NCBI GenBank assembly: GCA_016699855.1
Contig: CP064988.1
Span: forward strand, 1,240,001-1,304,000
Length of the DNA stretch: 64,000 nucleotides
Reading direction: 5' to 3'
From: Rhodospirillales bacterium
GTDB lineage: Bacteria > Pseudomonadota > Alphaproteobacteria > Reyranellales > Reyranellaceae
The notes beneath the pieces were generated by a model. The model had not been told where the DNA came from and searched no databases. It was given only the letters and a program-made list of their open reading frames with translations. A program made the position numbers and the translations under genes. Below are positions 50,947 to 61,800 of the stretch, piece after piece (position 1 is the stretch's first letter; each line of letters begins with the position of its first letter).

Positions 50947-53900
50947 GGGGACACTTTGTTGCACGTCGTATTAGGCGCACCTGGTGGCGGGAACAGCGAC
51001 AGCGCTTCGACAGGACCGTCATTGCCTACGAGGAAGTTCGCCACTGCTTCGGGCCACGATGGTTCTTTCTCGTCGAGAAGCTTTGATGACTTTTGTGCAT
51101 CGAGATCTCCAGACTCTCTTGCCGCTTCGAGCATCTTGCGCAGAGCCGGCCAGTCAAGTTTGCGCACACACGCTACGGAGTCCCCTTTCACCTTTGTGAG
51201 GATTGCCGACTGCAGCACAGTCGCGTTCTCGAAACGCTGAACCGCGACGATATGCTGCCCCTCCACTGATGTGCGAATGTAGATTGGAGGTCTTCGAGCC
51301 GATGTTGCATTCGAACTATCACCAGCTAAGCTGTCGAGCAGGGCGGCCTTGACCTCCATATCGCTGGACCACCCCAGCTCCTTGGATGGAGATAGCAGTG
51401 GCGTGTTTATGTGATGCTGTCCAAAACCGTTGGAGTCGAGGTTCACTATGTTCAGATCTTGCATAGCGCCGTCCTCTCCAACAGCGACAAGCTCGGGTGT
51501 CGCGTTGCCGCTCCTTTCGGTGTTCCTTTCCACGAGAACCACCTTAGGAATCCCGTTTGAATACTTTGCTTTGCCAATGGCGTAGAGAGGAACGGTCCAG
51601 TCCTCAAGCAGCCTCCGCAGTGCATCTTCGACACAATTTGTCCGGTTGCATTGCTCAAGTAGGACCTGAAGCAGGGAGTTCCGATCAACGACGCCATCGC
51701 TGACCACGGAACTGGCATCTCCTTCAAGTGAATCAATGCGCCAATCTCCAGTGCCGCCGGCATTACTGGCGCTTGTGACTCGAGCTACGGCAACGTCGCA
51801 ACGGTCCTTGCTCTTGATGTAGCACCACAGGCGTGGTGCACCGCCCGGCGCAAGACTGGCCTGAGCAATCGCTTCGGATATGAACAGAAAGGGGACGTGC
51901 TCCGTGAGCACATTTTTGGCGTACACGTTGCCAGCGTTTAGCTCGACCCTGCGCGGGGGCTGAAGCTGGATGCGTGATGTTACATCTGGCTCCAGGTACT
52001 CGACTAATACTATACCATCCGGACGGCACTTCCATGGTTGGCATGCCAAATACAAATTCCTGCCCTCGTAGTTGAACGGACTTGAGGCGTACTCGAGCCA
52101 GATGTCTCCGTGAACGATCTTGATCGCATCCTCGAGACGAAACAGAGCGCCGCCGAACACAAGGGTCGGTTGACTGCCATTTTCTGACTCGTAAATCTGA
52201 TACATCCCCGTCGCTTGGTATGGCTTGCTCGATAGTTGATAGTATCCGGGAGGGCCTCTGTATTGGCCGCTAGGCAGAGGGGCAATGACCGCGTTTGTCC
52301 CTCTGTTGGCGGATGGCGGCGGCGCCGACGGTGAGCGCGGGTCGGGTGATGCCGTAGATGCCGTCGTCGCAGACTGTCCTGAAGTTGAAGGTGATTGCCC
52401 AGGAGCAGGAGACGGCCCACTGTCCGCATCGTCGCCAATGTCATCGCCGTCTTTCTTCCCTTCCGCGTCACCGTCTCCGCGCCTTCCCCCTTTGCTAGCA
52501 GGCGAAATGTCAAACTTTCCTTGCAGCAGGGCTTCCAAGTCGATGCTCGGGCGAAGAAGATTCTCAAGAATCTTTCTGAGCATTCCCTCGTCGAGCCCTC
52601 CCAGGTTAGGAAGCAGGAGCCCTATCCGAACTCCGAAGACGCTTATGCGAAGTCGCGCCAGTCGCTGATTGACCCTTGCGGAGAGGTCCATTTTGTCGCC
52701 GAACAGTTTGACGTGCGCCTCTACACTCGGCAGTGGCGCATCTATCCGGCTTGTGAGCTGCCCGACCGCGCCCCCGATTTTGCCCAGCGTGACATCCCCG
52801 CTCAGACACACAGCGCCGACACCGCGCGGACCACATCGCGCTATTTTTTCAGCGACTTTGGGATCCGTCGGCGGCGCTGATACGGTACAGCCCCCTCCGA
52901 GCAACATGGCCGCTGTTGCAGCCGCGAGATTGGCGCCAAGGACGCCCCAGGTTGCCCGGCCGACTATCGAGCAATTCCGGCCCTCAACAAACACTTCTCC
53001 CTTTGGCAGGGGCAATAACTCCATGGAACCTGTCGGCTCGACTTTGATGTAGATGCGCCCCTCTTCATAGCGCCAGAAGCCACTGGCTGATGCTACCGCG
53101 CTTCCGGCAAGCACCAAGTCGGCTTTGATCGTGAGCTGGCGCTGCGTCTCTTCCAGTGCCAAGCTGCCGTCCAGGCGAGCCGTTTCAGCATTGCCCTCGC
53201 CAGGCGTTAAACTCACGGCTCCCTTGATGCCGATGTCGGCCGGGTGGTCGAGATTGATGGACACCATTCCTCTTCCGACATCCAGCCCAGAGCTAATTCG
53301 TATCCAGGTTGGGACGATGGGGACTGTGATGGTGCCCAGACGAATACCCTCATTCAGGCGTGCGTAGACAACAGTCGAGATCTTTGAGGGGCCGCTCCCG
53401 AACAGAGGCGGCTTGAGCGTGATCGGAATCTTTATGGCGGGAACGCCATCCGGATCGAGATATGGCATCGGCAGGTCGCCACCGATCTCCGCCGACAGAA
53501 AAGCCAGCGCCCGCTCGAGGACGACACGATCGAGTTGGGGTGGCTCGACCTTGAACGCCGGAAGGATGCTTGCGCGCACTTTGACCGGCACAAGATTTCC
53601 AAAGGTCGCCTCGCCTTCGACGGACAGACCTTCGGAACTGGACTTGAATGCCGGCTTTGCGAACACCACGGGACCAAGAGAGATCCTGCTGGCAGACAAC
53701 TTCGATTGAAGGATCGTCGCGATCTGGGTGAGGACAAGCTCCTTGATACCTTCGGGTTTGCTGATCGATACGCGGATTGGCACAGACTCGTTCAGGATTG
53801 GAATCGAGGCTGTGCTTTCGAAAATCAGGTCCCATCGCCCGTCGCTCTCGGTGAGCCTTAGTGCCCCCTGCCCAACGAGGGGCTTCAGCTTATCTTCAAG

Positions 53901-56345
53901 CAGACGAAGAGCTTGCCCATCTTGCTCAATGCGGATGTCTGAGAGCGAAGCTTGCAGAAGAGTCTTGTCACTGACGAGGCATATGGTGCCAAGGCCAGTC
54001 GTCAAAGCCAGGCAGGCCCGCGTATCGCTGACGAAACGAAGAGGAAGCCCTTTGAGCGCTCGGGATACCGCGGTGTCAATTTCGCGACGTGTCCGGTCAA
54101 GCGCAACGCATGTTGCCCATGCGGACGCGATCTGACGAACGAGCTGGCTTCCGGCTTCAGGATGAACCACGTCCATCACAAACGACTGCCTACAGTCAGG
54201 CATCAAGGTCGCCGAGAAGTTAAGAGAGGTGCCGGAAACCGCAATATCGTGAATCTTCGAGGAGGCCGAAGCCGGCAGGCTTTGTTGGAGTATCTTCGAG
54301 AGTTCGGGAAGCTCAGTGATCTTGAACCGGGTCGTGCCGTCGCACGCCAGTGAGAAGTCCCCATTCACCTTAAAATTGAGAGTGCCGGGCTGGACAGTTA
54401 TCTGGGCTGGCGCAACAAGAGGAGTCTGCCCTTCGGCGCAACCGTTGAGTCGAACTCTCGCCCCTTCGCGCAGTTCCAGATGCACACCGCCTATCTGTAC
54501 CCTGGCACCTGCGAGCGCGTTTTCAAGTTGGGCCTGGACCTGCGACTGAAATCCCTTGAAGCCCCTTTGTTCGCCTGTCTTGAAGCCGTATCTGTCGATC
54601 GTGATCACGATCGGTGCCAAAGGCGGCAGGCCCTGGATCGGGACGGATGGAACTACAGCAAGATTGAGACGAGGACCGCTCTCTAACCGGTGACTTGTCG
54701 TAACCAATTTGAAGGGCAGCGGCAGGAGACTTGCAAAAGCACGCTCGAAGCTCCCATCGGATCGCTCTTCATACGGCTTGGCCGGCCCGGATCGAAGAAC
54801 GAGTTCTCCATTGAGTATATTGCCCTGTACGTTGAAAATGCCGATGTCTCTTATTGTATGCGTTTCGCCGGATTGAGTTGTGGCTCCGCCGCCCGGTGTG
54901 AGCAGTGCAAGATTTGCCACACACTCTTGACCCTCTTGCGTGCAGGATGAGAATGAAATCCGCAAGGCGTAGCCAACCGCTGCGGTCGGTTCAAAGCAGA
55001 TGTCGAGGATACCAGTGGCCAGATCGACTGTGCGAGACGTGTCGCAATGGGTGCGGTTACTGTGAGAGCGATCGGTCTTGATTCTATTTGCGGCCGTCTG
55101 CAACACGTCACTGTGTTGTGAGTACTGCCTGACAGCGGTCAGCAGACCACTTGCATCTTGGCGGGGGTCAAGGCCATCGCTGACCTTGCGCCACTCAGCG
55201 GCGACCTTGGAAGCTTGGCCGAAGTCCGTGGAATTCAGGGACGGCGTACCAACAATAGCCGCCACCCGATCTAGATGCAGTTTCAAGGCCTGCGCGACCT
55301 GAAGTTTTGCGTCCGCGACCCGAAGCTGGATTTCAGCTGCTGCTGCCTGATAGCGAGGCAAGTGCCGGTCGGCCACTGCCAGCGCTGCCGGACGCAGAAA
55401 GAATGGAAGCGCCTCTGACTCGGCAGAGTCTGCGGTGAAAAGCGTCCGCCTGTCTGCGTCATCGTTCCACGCGTCGAGAAACTGACCCAGAGAGGGCATT
55501 TTCTTTAAGAGCGTGTCACCATCCGGAGTATCCCGCATGCGAGTCAAAAGATCAGCCAGTTGAGATTCGCGCGTGAGCCGGTTCGCGCGTTGGAACGTCA
55601 AATCAATCAACGCCGCTTTGCAGGTCGATGCGTTGTTTGGACTTCCGTCAGGTCTGTGCCCTGGTTGACAGTAAGCGCTCACGTTCAGCTTGTCTTGAAG
55701 TGCACTGATCCCCACCTGTCTGAGCAGGTCCGCAGCAACGCCAATCGCGATTGCGTCGGCGTCGGCTCGGGGCCGGCAATCATCGCGCTTCGGCTTTGGC
55801 ATCTCGCCGGCTGCACTGTGTTCGGGACAATCGGCTGGGTTCGTCGCCCGAGAGAAGGCATAGCGCAACTTAGCAATGTTGCTCACATTGACGGGACACT
55901 CAGCTGACGGTGATGGCGCTCTCACCAGACAAGCTGGTCGGAGGCACGCAAAAGTTACGTCCGACCCGTCGCCGCCGACGTCACGGTACCTTTGTTGAGC
56001 CTCGGAGCAGAACTTTTGGCTTGCATCGGGAAGCACCTGTCTGACGCTTCCATCAAGCGCCTGACGGTCGGGCTGGTTGGGAGAATTGCCAACGAGAAGC
56101 CCTCCAATTGCTCTCGCTGCGCGCTGTAGTCCCGGAAACTCGACGAGATTCTTGTCAAGGTCACCCGTCGTAGCATTGCACAGCGCCGCCAATTGCGAGA
56201 ACGACGACAAAGGCAATCCGTGTAGTGCCTCTGTGGAAGCGGCTTGAGGCACTATCCGACATTGGGCGGGGTTCGGCCTAGCATATGCACCATGGAAAAG
56301 AAGAAGGTGGCAAAGCCCCACAGCGATGGCAGCGAACATGCGCAT
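50943..56345 (-). CDS. Very large secreted/periplasmic protein (1800 residues) of the island operon
   Basis: An 1800-residue protein with a signal peptide (FAAIAVGLCHLLLFHGAYA, cleaved before RPNPAQC). An N-terminal part (to about 600) has many Cys in pairs and helical stretches. Residues about 600-1270 show long alternating beta segments with recurring units (LxxLEDKLKP, FGNLVPVKVRASI, LENALAGARVQIGGV) that recall repeat proteins such as AsmA/TamB-type grooves. A Gly/Asp then Pro/Ser/Thr-rich linker at about 1280-1345 leads to a C-terminal domain with more Cys. The ATG at 56343-56345 has GAGGA seven bases upstream, better than the ATG 63 bases earlier. First gene of the operon; no family recognised. 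Confidence 0.72.
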   Translation of the reverse strand: MRMFAAIAVGLCHLLLFHGAYARPNPAQCRIVPQAASTEALHGLPLSSFSQLAALCNATTGDLDKNLVEFPGLQRAARAIGGLLVGNSPNQPDRQALDGSVRQVLPDASQKFCSEAQQRYRDVGGDGSDVTFACLRPACLVRAPSPSAECPVNVSNIAKLRYAFSRATNPADCPEHSAAGEMPKPKRDDCRPRADADAIAIGVAADLLRQVGISALQDKLNVSAYCQPGHRPDGSPNNASTCKAALIDLTFQRANRLTRESQLADLLTRMRDTPDGDTLLKKMPSLGQFLDAWNDDADRRTLFTADSAESEALPFFLRPAALAVADRHLPRYQAAAAEIQLRVADAKLQVAQALKLHLDRVAAIVGTPSLNSTDFGQASKVAAEWRKVSDGLDPRQDASGLLTAVRQYSQHSDVLQTAANRIKTDRSHSNRTHCDTSRTVDLATGILDICFEPTAAVGYALRISFSSCTQEGQECVANLALLTPGGGATTQSGETHTIRDIGIFNVQGNILNGELVLRSGPAKPYEERSDGSFERAFASLLPLPFKLVTTSHRLESGPRLNLAVVPSVPIQGLPPLAPIVITIDRYGFKTGEQRGFKGFQSQVQAQLENALAGARVQIGGVHLELREGARVRLNGCAEGQTPLVAPAQITVQPGTLNFKVNGDFSLACDGTTRFKITELPELSKILQQSLPASASSKIHDIAVSGTSLNFSATLMPDCRQSFVMDVVHPEAGSQLVRQIASAWATCVALDRTRREIDTAVSRALKGLPLRFVSDTRACLALTTGLGTICLVSDKTLLQASLSDIRIEQDGQALRLLEDKLKPLVGQGALRLTESDGRWDLIFESTASIPILNESVPIRVSISKPEGIKELVLTQIATILQSKLSASRISLGPVVFAKPAFKSSSEGLSVEGEATFGNLVPVKVRASILPAFKVEPPQLDRVVLERALAFLSAEIGGDLPMPYLDPDGVPAIKIPITLKPPLFGSGPSKISTVVYARLNEGIRLGTITVPIVPTWIRISSGLDVGRGMVSINLDHPADIGIKGAVSLTPGEGNAETARLDGSLALEETQRQLTIKADLVLAGSAVASASGFWRYEEGRIYIKVEPTGSMELLPLPKGEVFVEGRNCSIVGRATWGVLGANLAAATAAMLLGGGCTVSAPPTDPKVAEKIARCGPRGVGAVCLSGDVTLGKIGGAVGQLTSRIDAPLPSVEAHVKLFGDKMDLSARVNQRLARLRISVFGVRIGLLLPNLGGLDEGMLRKILENLLRPSIDLEALLQGKFDISPASKGGRRGDGDAEGKKDGDDIGDDADSGPSPAPGQSPSTSGQSATTASTASPDPRSPSAPPPSANRGTNAVIAPLPSGQYRGPPGYYQLSSKPYQATGMYQIYESENGSQPTLVFGGALFRLEDAIKIVHGDIWLEYASSPFNYEGRNLYLACQPWKCRPDGIVLVEYLEPDVTSRIQLQPPRRVELNAGNVYAKNVLTEHVPFLFISEAIAQASLAPGGAPRLWCYIKSKDRCDVAVARVTSASNAGGTGDWRIDSLEGDASSVVSDGVVDRNSLLQVLLEQCNRTNCVEDALRRLLEDWTVPLYAIGKAKYSNGIPKVVLVERNTERSGNATPELVAVGEDGAMQDLNIVNLDSNGFGQHHINTPLLSPSKELGWSSDMEVKAALLDSLAGDSSNATSARRPPIYIRTSVEGQHIVAVQRFENATVLQSAILTKVKGDSVACVRKLDWPALRKMLEAARESGDLDAQKSSKLLDEKEPSWPEAVANFLVGNDGPVEALSLFPPPGAPNTTCNKVSP

Positions 56346-56753
56346 ACGATCGTCCTCGCGCCCGATTGACAACGGGAAGTACACGATAGTTAATCTTTGG
56401 CGTTTCAACCAAGGATTTTTTGGGGCCTCAAGCGAGAAACCCGATTCTAGTGGAGCCGGCTCCGTCGAGAGCTGATCGCGATGTCATACCATTACGTTGT
56501 GTACAGTCCGCACGACCATCGCCGAGTGCGACCGCCAACGGCTCGATCAGGTCAGACCACTTGCTTCGATGACACTGTCAACCCCGGGCTGTATTCTCCA
56601 TTCCCAAGGTGAGGAGGTGTGCGGAAGCCGGCCCAATTGTTCCTGGCGCGCGAGGGGACCGGACCTAGGTCGTCTCAAGATTTCAGCGCGATCCTGGTGT
56701 TATGGTCCGCCCGGGCCATCAGCCGGAGGCCGTGCGAGAGAGTGGAAACGAGC
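56346..56753. promoter_or_regulatory. Divergent control region between the two island operons
   Basis: About 0.4 kb separates the start of the giant-protein operon (minus) and the UvrD-like helicase (plus), so promoters for both must lie here. One candidate for the plus strand is TTGACA at 56366-56371, an 18-base spacer and TTAATC at 56390-56395, but it is about 360 bases upstream of the helicase. No gene or clear operator symmetry was recognised in the rest. Confidence 0.4.
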
Positions 56754-58832
56754 ATGGCAGAGATAGAGGTGCGCATATTCAGGAAGGGCAAGGAGATCGC
56801 AAAGGTCTTGCGGCCGCTGCGTGAGCTCAATGGAAGGCCCGCTGTTAAATATAGGAAGCAGCTCTGGCCGCTGGTCAATGACGGCGAGGTCCATCTTGAC
56901 GCGACTGCGCCGAGCGCGGATGCGGGAAATCAGAAGACGACGGGCAGCTCCCCGACAGGCGCTGCACCTCAGTTTCAGGTCGTCCCGCCTGCGCTCATTG
57001 AGTGGGACCAGTCACAGCGCGACGTCATTGATGCGCCGCCTCAGCAACGCCTGCTGGTGGGGGCTGGTCCTGGAACCGGCAAGACGGCAGTCGCCTGCGC
57101 GCGTGTATCCCAACTGATCGATCAGGATGGTCTGGAGCCAAGCCGCATCTGGCTGATCAGCTTCACGCGGACGGCTGTCCGCGAAATCCGCGACCGGATC
57201 GCGGCCTACCTGGAGGACACGGCCGCAGCCTACGCAGTGAAGATCGCCACTCTGGACGCGCACGCCTGGACGATCCACTCGGGTTTTGACGACGAGGCGA
57301 AGATTCTTGGCTCGTACGAAGAGAATATCGAAAGAGTTCTCGAACTGATCCAGGGCGATGACAACGTGGCGGAGTACCTTGAGGGGATCGAGCATCTGGT
57401 GGTTGACGAGGCCCAGGACATCGTTGGGGTGCGTGCGGACCTCGTTGTGGGAATCATCCGCAGACTGGCGGCGTCATGTGGCGTGACAGTGTTCGCGGAC
57501 GAAGCCCAGGCCATCTACGGGTTTGCCGATGACAGGGAGGCCCAGGCCGGTCACGCGAAGGAGCCGTTGCTTCCCGAGAAGCTCCGGCGCGGCGATGCCG
57601 GTGCTTTCACGCAATGCGAGCTGACGAAAGTCCATCGCACGGGCTCGCCGCAGCTGTTGACCATCTTCTCGGATACCCGCCGCAAGGTGCTGACAGCCGC
57701 CGGTGATGGGATCGACCGACTCACCGAAGTGCGTGAGGACATCATCCGCCTCGCGCATGGCGAGGCTCCAGGCATTGATGATGCGGCGCTGGCGGAGCTC
57801 GCCGACGCCTTCATCCTCTACCGCCGTCGCTGTGATGTGCTGCTGACCACCTCGATACTGACGCAGAACGGCATCGCGCACAGGGTGCGGATGTCTGGTC
57901 TGCCGGCCTGCCTTGCGCCATGGATCGGGGTGACTCTGTCCGAGCACACCGCATCTGACCTCGGCAAGGAAGGCTTCATGCAGCTCTGGACAGGCAGCGT
58001 GCAGGGGACACACCTGGCGTCATGCTCGCCAGATGAGGCATGGGCTCATCTTGTGCGCATTGCTGGTCGCACCAGGACCGTTGTGGACATGAAGTTGCTT
58101 CGGCAACGGCTTGGAAGGACACAGCCACCGGCAGAATTGTGCCAGCCGGAACTGGGACACCGTGGTCCCATCGTGGGGACAATCCATGCCTCCATTCACG
58201 GACAAAATGTTGATCAGGATGAGGAGGCCCGCGTTGTATTCGTGGGGGCGACGCGCGGGCGTTCACGGCTGCTGATCGGCCGGGGCTATCGTCAGTATGC
58301 AGGCAGGGTGGAGGCATCGGGCCGGGCCTACTGCCTTCAGACCAGGAACGACATGCCTCGCGCTCAGGTCGAGATCGGCCGCGATGGTGATATTTCGGCG
58401 GAAGGTCTCGCAGGACGGCGCTTCTTCGGCAGCGCGGGCGCCGTACGCATCAGCCAGACCAGAATCCGCAGCTTTGCAGAGAACACTGTCTCACTCGTCG
58501 CGGAGACTGACCGTTCTGCCGGCTTTGCCTACCGGCTGAAGGAAGATGGTGAAGCACAGTGCCTTGCTGTGCTGTCTCAGAGTGTCAATGCCGACCTCTT
58601 CAGCATTGCAAAGGCCATCCAGGGAAAGATCGGAGGAAGCAAGCGGCGCACGCCTGACACACTCCGGCATCTGCATGTCCACGGGCTACGGACAATCGTG
58701 CTGCCGCCCGATTCTGCGGAGACTGAGTCGCTTTATGAGCCGTGGCGGACCAGCGGAATCGTCGTGGCTCCGGTGGTGCTGGGATACACCACGGCATTTT
58801 TCCCGACCGTGAGTAAAGGGCGGAGGTGGTGA
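56754..58832 (+). CDS. UvrD/Rep-like DNA helicase (DISARM-like cluster)
   Basis: A 692-residue superfamily 1 helicase. A short N-terminal module of about 50 residues precedes the Q-motif-like WDQSQRDVI and Walker A GAGPGTGKTAVA near 102-113. Walker B is VVDEAQDI near 218; TVFADEAQAIYGFA, LTKVHRTGS and IHASIHGQN with VVFVGATRGRSRL make up motifs III to VI. The '2B' insertions of UvrD are small. The start ATG at 56754 follows GAAACGAGC. Its stop lies 1 base before the GTG of drmA, so it is the first gene of the drmA-drmB operon. It probably acts with DrmA on invading DNA; this is inference. Confidence 0.85.
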   Translation: MAEIEVRIFRKGKEIAKVLRPLRELNGRPAVKYRKQLWPLVNDGEVHLDATAPSADAGNQKTTGSSPTGAAPQFQVVPPALIEWDQSQRDVIDAPPQQRLLVGAGPGTGKTAVACARVSQLIDQDGLEPSRIWLISFTRTAVREIRDRIAAYLEDTAAAYAVKIATLDAHAWTIHSGFDDEAKILGSYEENIERVLELIQGDDNVAEYLEGIEHLVVDEAQDIVGVRADLVVGIIRRLAASCGVTVFADEAQAIYGFADDREAQAGHAKEPLLPEKLRRGDAGAFTQCELTKVHRTGSPQLLTIFSDTRRKVLTAAGDGIDRLTEVREDIIRLAHGEAPGIDDAALAELADAFILYRRRCDVLLTTSILTQNGIAHRVRMSGLPACLAPWIGVTLSEHTASDLGKEGFMQLWTGSVQGTHLASCSPDEAWAHLVRIAGRTRTVVDMKLLRQRLGRTQPPAELCQPELGHRGPIVGTIHASIHGQNVDQDEEARVVFVGATRGRSRLLIGRGYRQYAGRVEASGRAYCLQTRNDMPRAQVEIGRDGDISAEGLAGRRFFGSAGAVRISQTRIRSFAENTVSLVAETDRSAGFAYRLKEDGEAQCLAVLSQSVNADLFSIAKAIQGKIGGSKRRTPDTLRHLHVHGLRTIVLPPDSAETESLYEPWRTSGIVVAPVVLGYTTAFFPTVSKGRRW

Positions 58833-58833
58833 C

Positions 58834-61800
58834 GTGCGCGACATCCTTCTGGAGAGGCTGAAGCAGGACCTGGTGGGTCCCTACACGGAGGATGAGGTCC
58901 TCACCTCACGCCCGTCAGATGTCTATCTGACCGGCATCCTGTGGCCGCGCGAAGCGCGGATGGGTGCTGAAGAAGACGAACGTCTCGGTCTTTCGGGTGG
59001 AGAAGAAAGCGAAACAGGTGGCGCCGGCGAGGAGGAGGAAGTGTCTCTTGCCGGGCTGATGCGTCCATGCTCAGCGGGGGTCTCCTTCGCTGCCAGGGCG
59101 GCCAATGGAGACGCTAGACTGAATGTCCGGATCGGCTTCGCGACCTATCAGCCTGTCGAACCGCCGGCACCCGGTCGCGAACCGGAGGAGGCCGGGAGCC
59201 GGCCGCGTTCGAGGATGGAATGGCACCGCCGCGCTCACGACATCACAGTGAGCGATGTGGCGCCCGGTGAAGGGTCCCGCTTTATCGGTCTCGATGAACA
59301 CGGAGCACCGTCTGGTATCAGGCTTCACCTGCGAACTGCGGCTTGGTCGGGCGGAACACTCGTGACAGTCACGCTGCTCAACTATGCCGAGCCCGAGGAG
59401 GACGAAGGCCGAGACGGCGTCGAGCGCCTGACGCTCTTCCAGGTCAACGTTCAGGTACGGCCAGGCAATGGAGCCGTACTTGTCGCACGGCCGTCACGGC
59501 GCGCAGTGCTGGATGACGATGACCGTTCGGCTGAACTGCTGTACCGCAAGGCACATGAGTTCGCGACTGGCCATACTTGTTCGGCGGAGTGGGCGGCCGG
59601 CACCGACCCGGGGACAGCTACCATGGTCGGCACCAGCTGGGTTCCCAGGACCACGGTCCCGGCGACGAGCGCGGCGGGTCATGAAGTCTTTGACGCCCTT
59701 CGCGCAAACGAGAAATACAGGCCACTGTCGGCACGGTGGCTGGCGGGCGCACGGGCGAAGGAGATGGGTGAGGCGCTCCTGAAACTGCCTGAAGCGTACA
59801 AGAAATGGATCGACACACAGGAGGCAGCAGTTTCTGCGCTCCCGGCAGCCTTCCGGGAGCAGGCCACGAAGAATATCGCAACATGCCGGCAGGTGCATGA
59901 CCGGATCGCTGGGGGAGCATCACGGATCGCTGGCGATGACGCCATGTCTCATGCCTTTCGCCTCGCCAATCTGGCTATGGCGCTCCAGCACAGCTGGGAC
60001 CCTGAAAAAAGCAGCCGCGGCCCGCTTGAGTGGCGGCCATTCCAGCTCGGTTTCATCCTCCTTGCCGCCGCCTCCGTTGCCGACCGGAAACATCGGGAAC
60101 GCGGAATCATGGACCTGCTCTGGTTTCCCACGGGCGGCGGTAAGACCGAGGCGTATCTCGCCCTGATTGCCTTCCTGTCGTTCTACAGGAGGCTTTCGGC
60201 CGGAAAGAATCCCGATGACGGCGATGGCGTCGCCGCGGTCATGCGCTACACCCTCCGCCTGCTGACCACGCAGCAATTCTCGCGCGCAGCCTCTGTGTTG
60301 CTGGCCTGTGAGGCGATCCGGCGTGGCCGCATCCGGGAAGCCGGCACGTCGCACCGCGAGCTGGGACGATCCCCTTTCTCCATCGGCCTTTGGGTCGGAG
60401 GTGACGCTGTTCCGAACAGAGTCCGCGATGCGGCGGCGGCTCTGGGTGGATCTCCCGATCAGCCGTCGCCGAAGCAGCTTGTGCAGTGTCCAGCGTGCAG
60501 GCAACGGCTCGACTGGTCCCATGATGAGCAGGCTGACGCCATTCAGGTGAGGTGTGTCAATAGCGAGTGCCTTCTGTACGACGCGCAGGCTCCCCTCCCA
60601 GTCTGGACGGTTGACGAGGATGTCTACCGGCAACGTCCGACCCTGCTCATCGGTACGATTGACAAGTTTGCGCAGATTGTCAGGCGCAAGGAAGTCAGCG
60701 GCCTGTTCAGCATCGGCACTGGCAGCCCTCCCGATCTCATTCTCCAGGATGAGCTGCATCTGATCTCCGGGCCACTCGGAACCGTCGCCGGCCTGTACGA
60801 GGCTGCCATAGACCGGATGTTTTCATCCGGGGACACGCGGCCGAAGATCATCGGGTCGACGGCAACGATCCGCCGCGCGTCCGAACAGGTTGCTGCTCTC
60901 TTCGACCGTCAGACCGAGCAGTTTCCGCCATCCTGTCTGGATGCGGATGATTCCGGTTTTGCGGTCGTGGATCGCGGCGCCCCTGGCCGGGTGTATGTCG
61001 GCGTGACTACGGCAGGCAGGTCGGCGAAGTTCACCCTCCAGGCGGTCGCGGCATCACTGCTTCAGGCCGCTTACGGCGGAACCGTGGATGATCAAGCGCG
61101 CGACCCTTACTGGACGCTGGTCACGTACTTCAATTCGCTGCGCGAGCTGGGTGGCGCTCTCGTGCTGATGCAGGATGACGTGAATGACAGCCTTGCCATC
61201 CTGGCCCAGCGTAGGGAAGAGACAGCCCGGCAGCCTGAGTTCATAGAGGAACTGACCTCGAGGCGAACGCAGGCCGATGTAAGGGACATGCTAGACCGGC
61301 TGGCTGTGCGGTCCGACGCCGAAGGCGCGCTCGATGTCGTCCTCGCAACGAACATGCTCAGCGTCGGTGTTGATATTCCGCGTCTCGGCCTGATGCTGGT
61401 GAACGGCCAGCCCAAGGGAATCGCAGAATACATTCAGGCCACAAGTCGCGTGGGCCGCGGCAGTGTCCCCGGTCTGGTGGTTTCTGTGCTGAACAATGCC
61501 AAGGCAAGGGACCGCTCTCACTATGAGAGCTTCCCGACCTGGCACAGCACTCTTTACAGGGACGTCGAACCAACGAGTGTCACGCCCTTCGCGTCACGGG
61601 CGCGGGACCGGGCACTGCACGCGGTGCTGGTTGCCCTCGTACGCCATCTCGCACCGGGAATGCTCGACAGGCCGGCGCTTGATGTTAATGCCATCAACGC
61701 CGCCAGAGATCTCATCAACGAGGTCGTCCGGCGATCAACTGCGATTGACCCTGAGGAAACCGCCGTGCGTCTTGAGCTCGAGCGCCGCCTCGACACCTGG

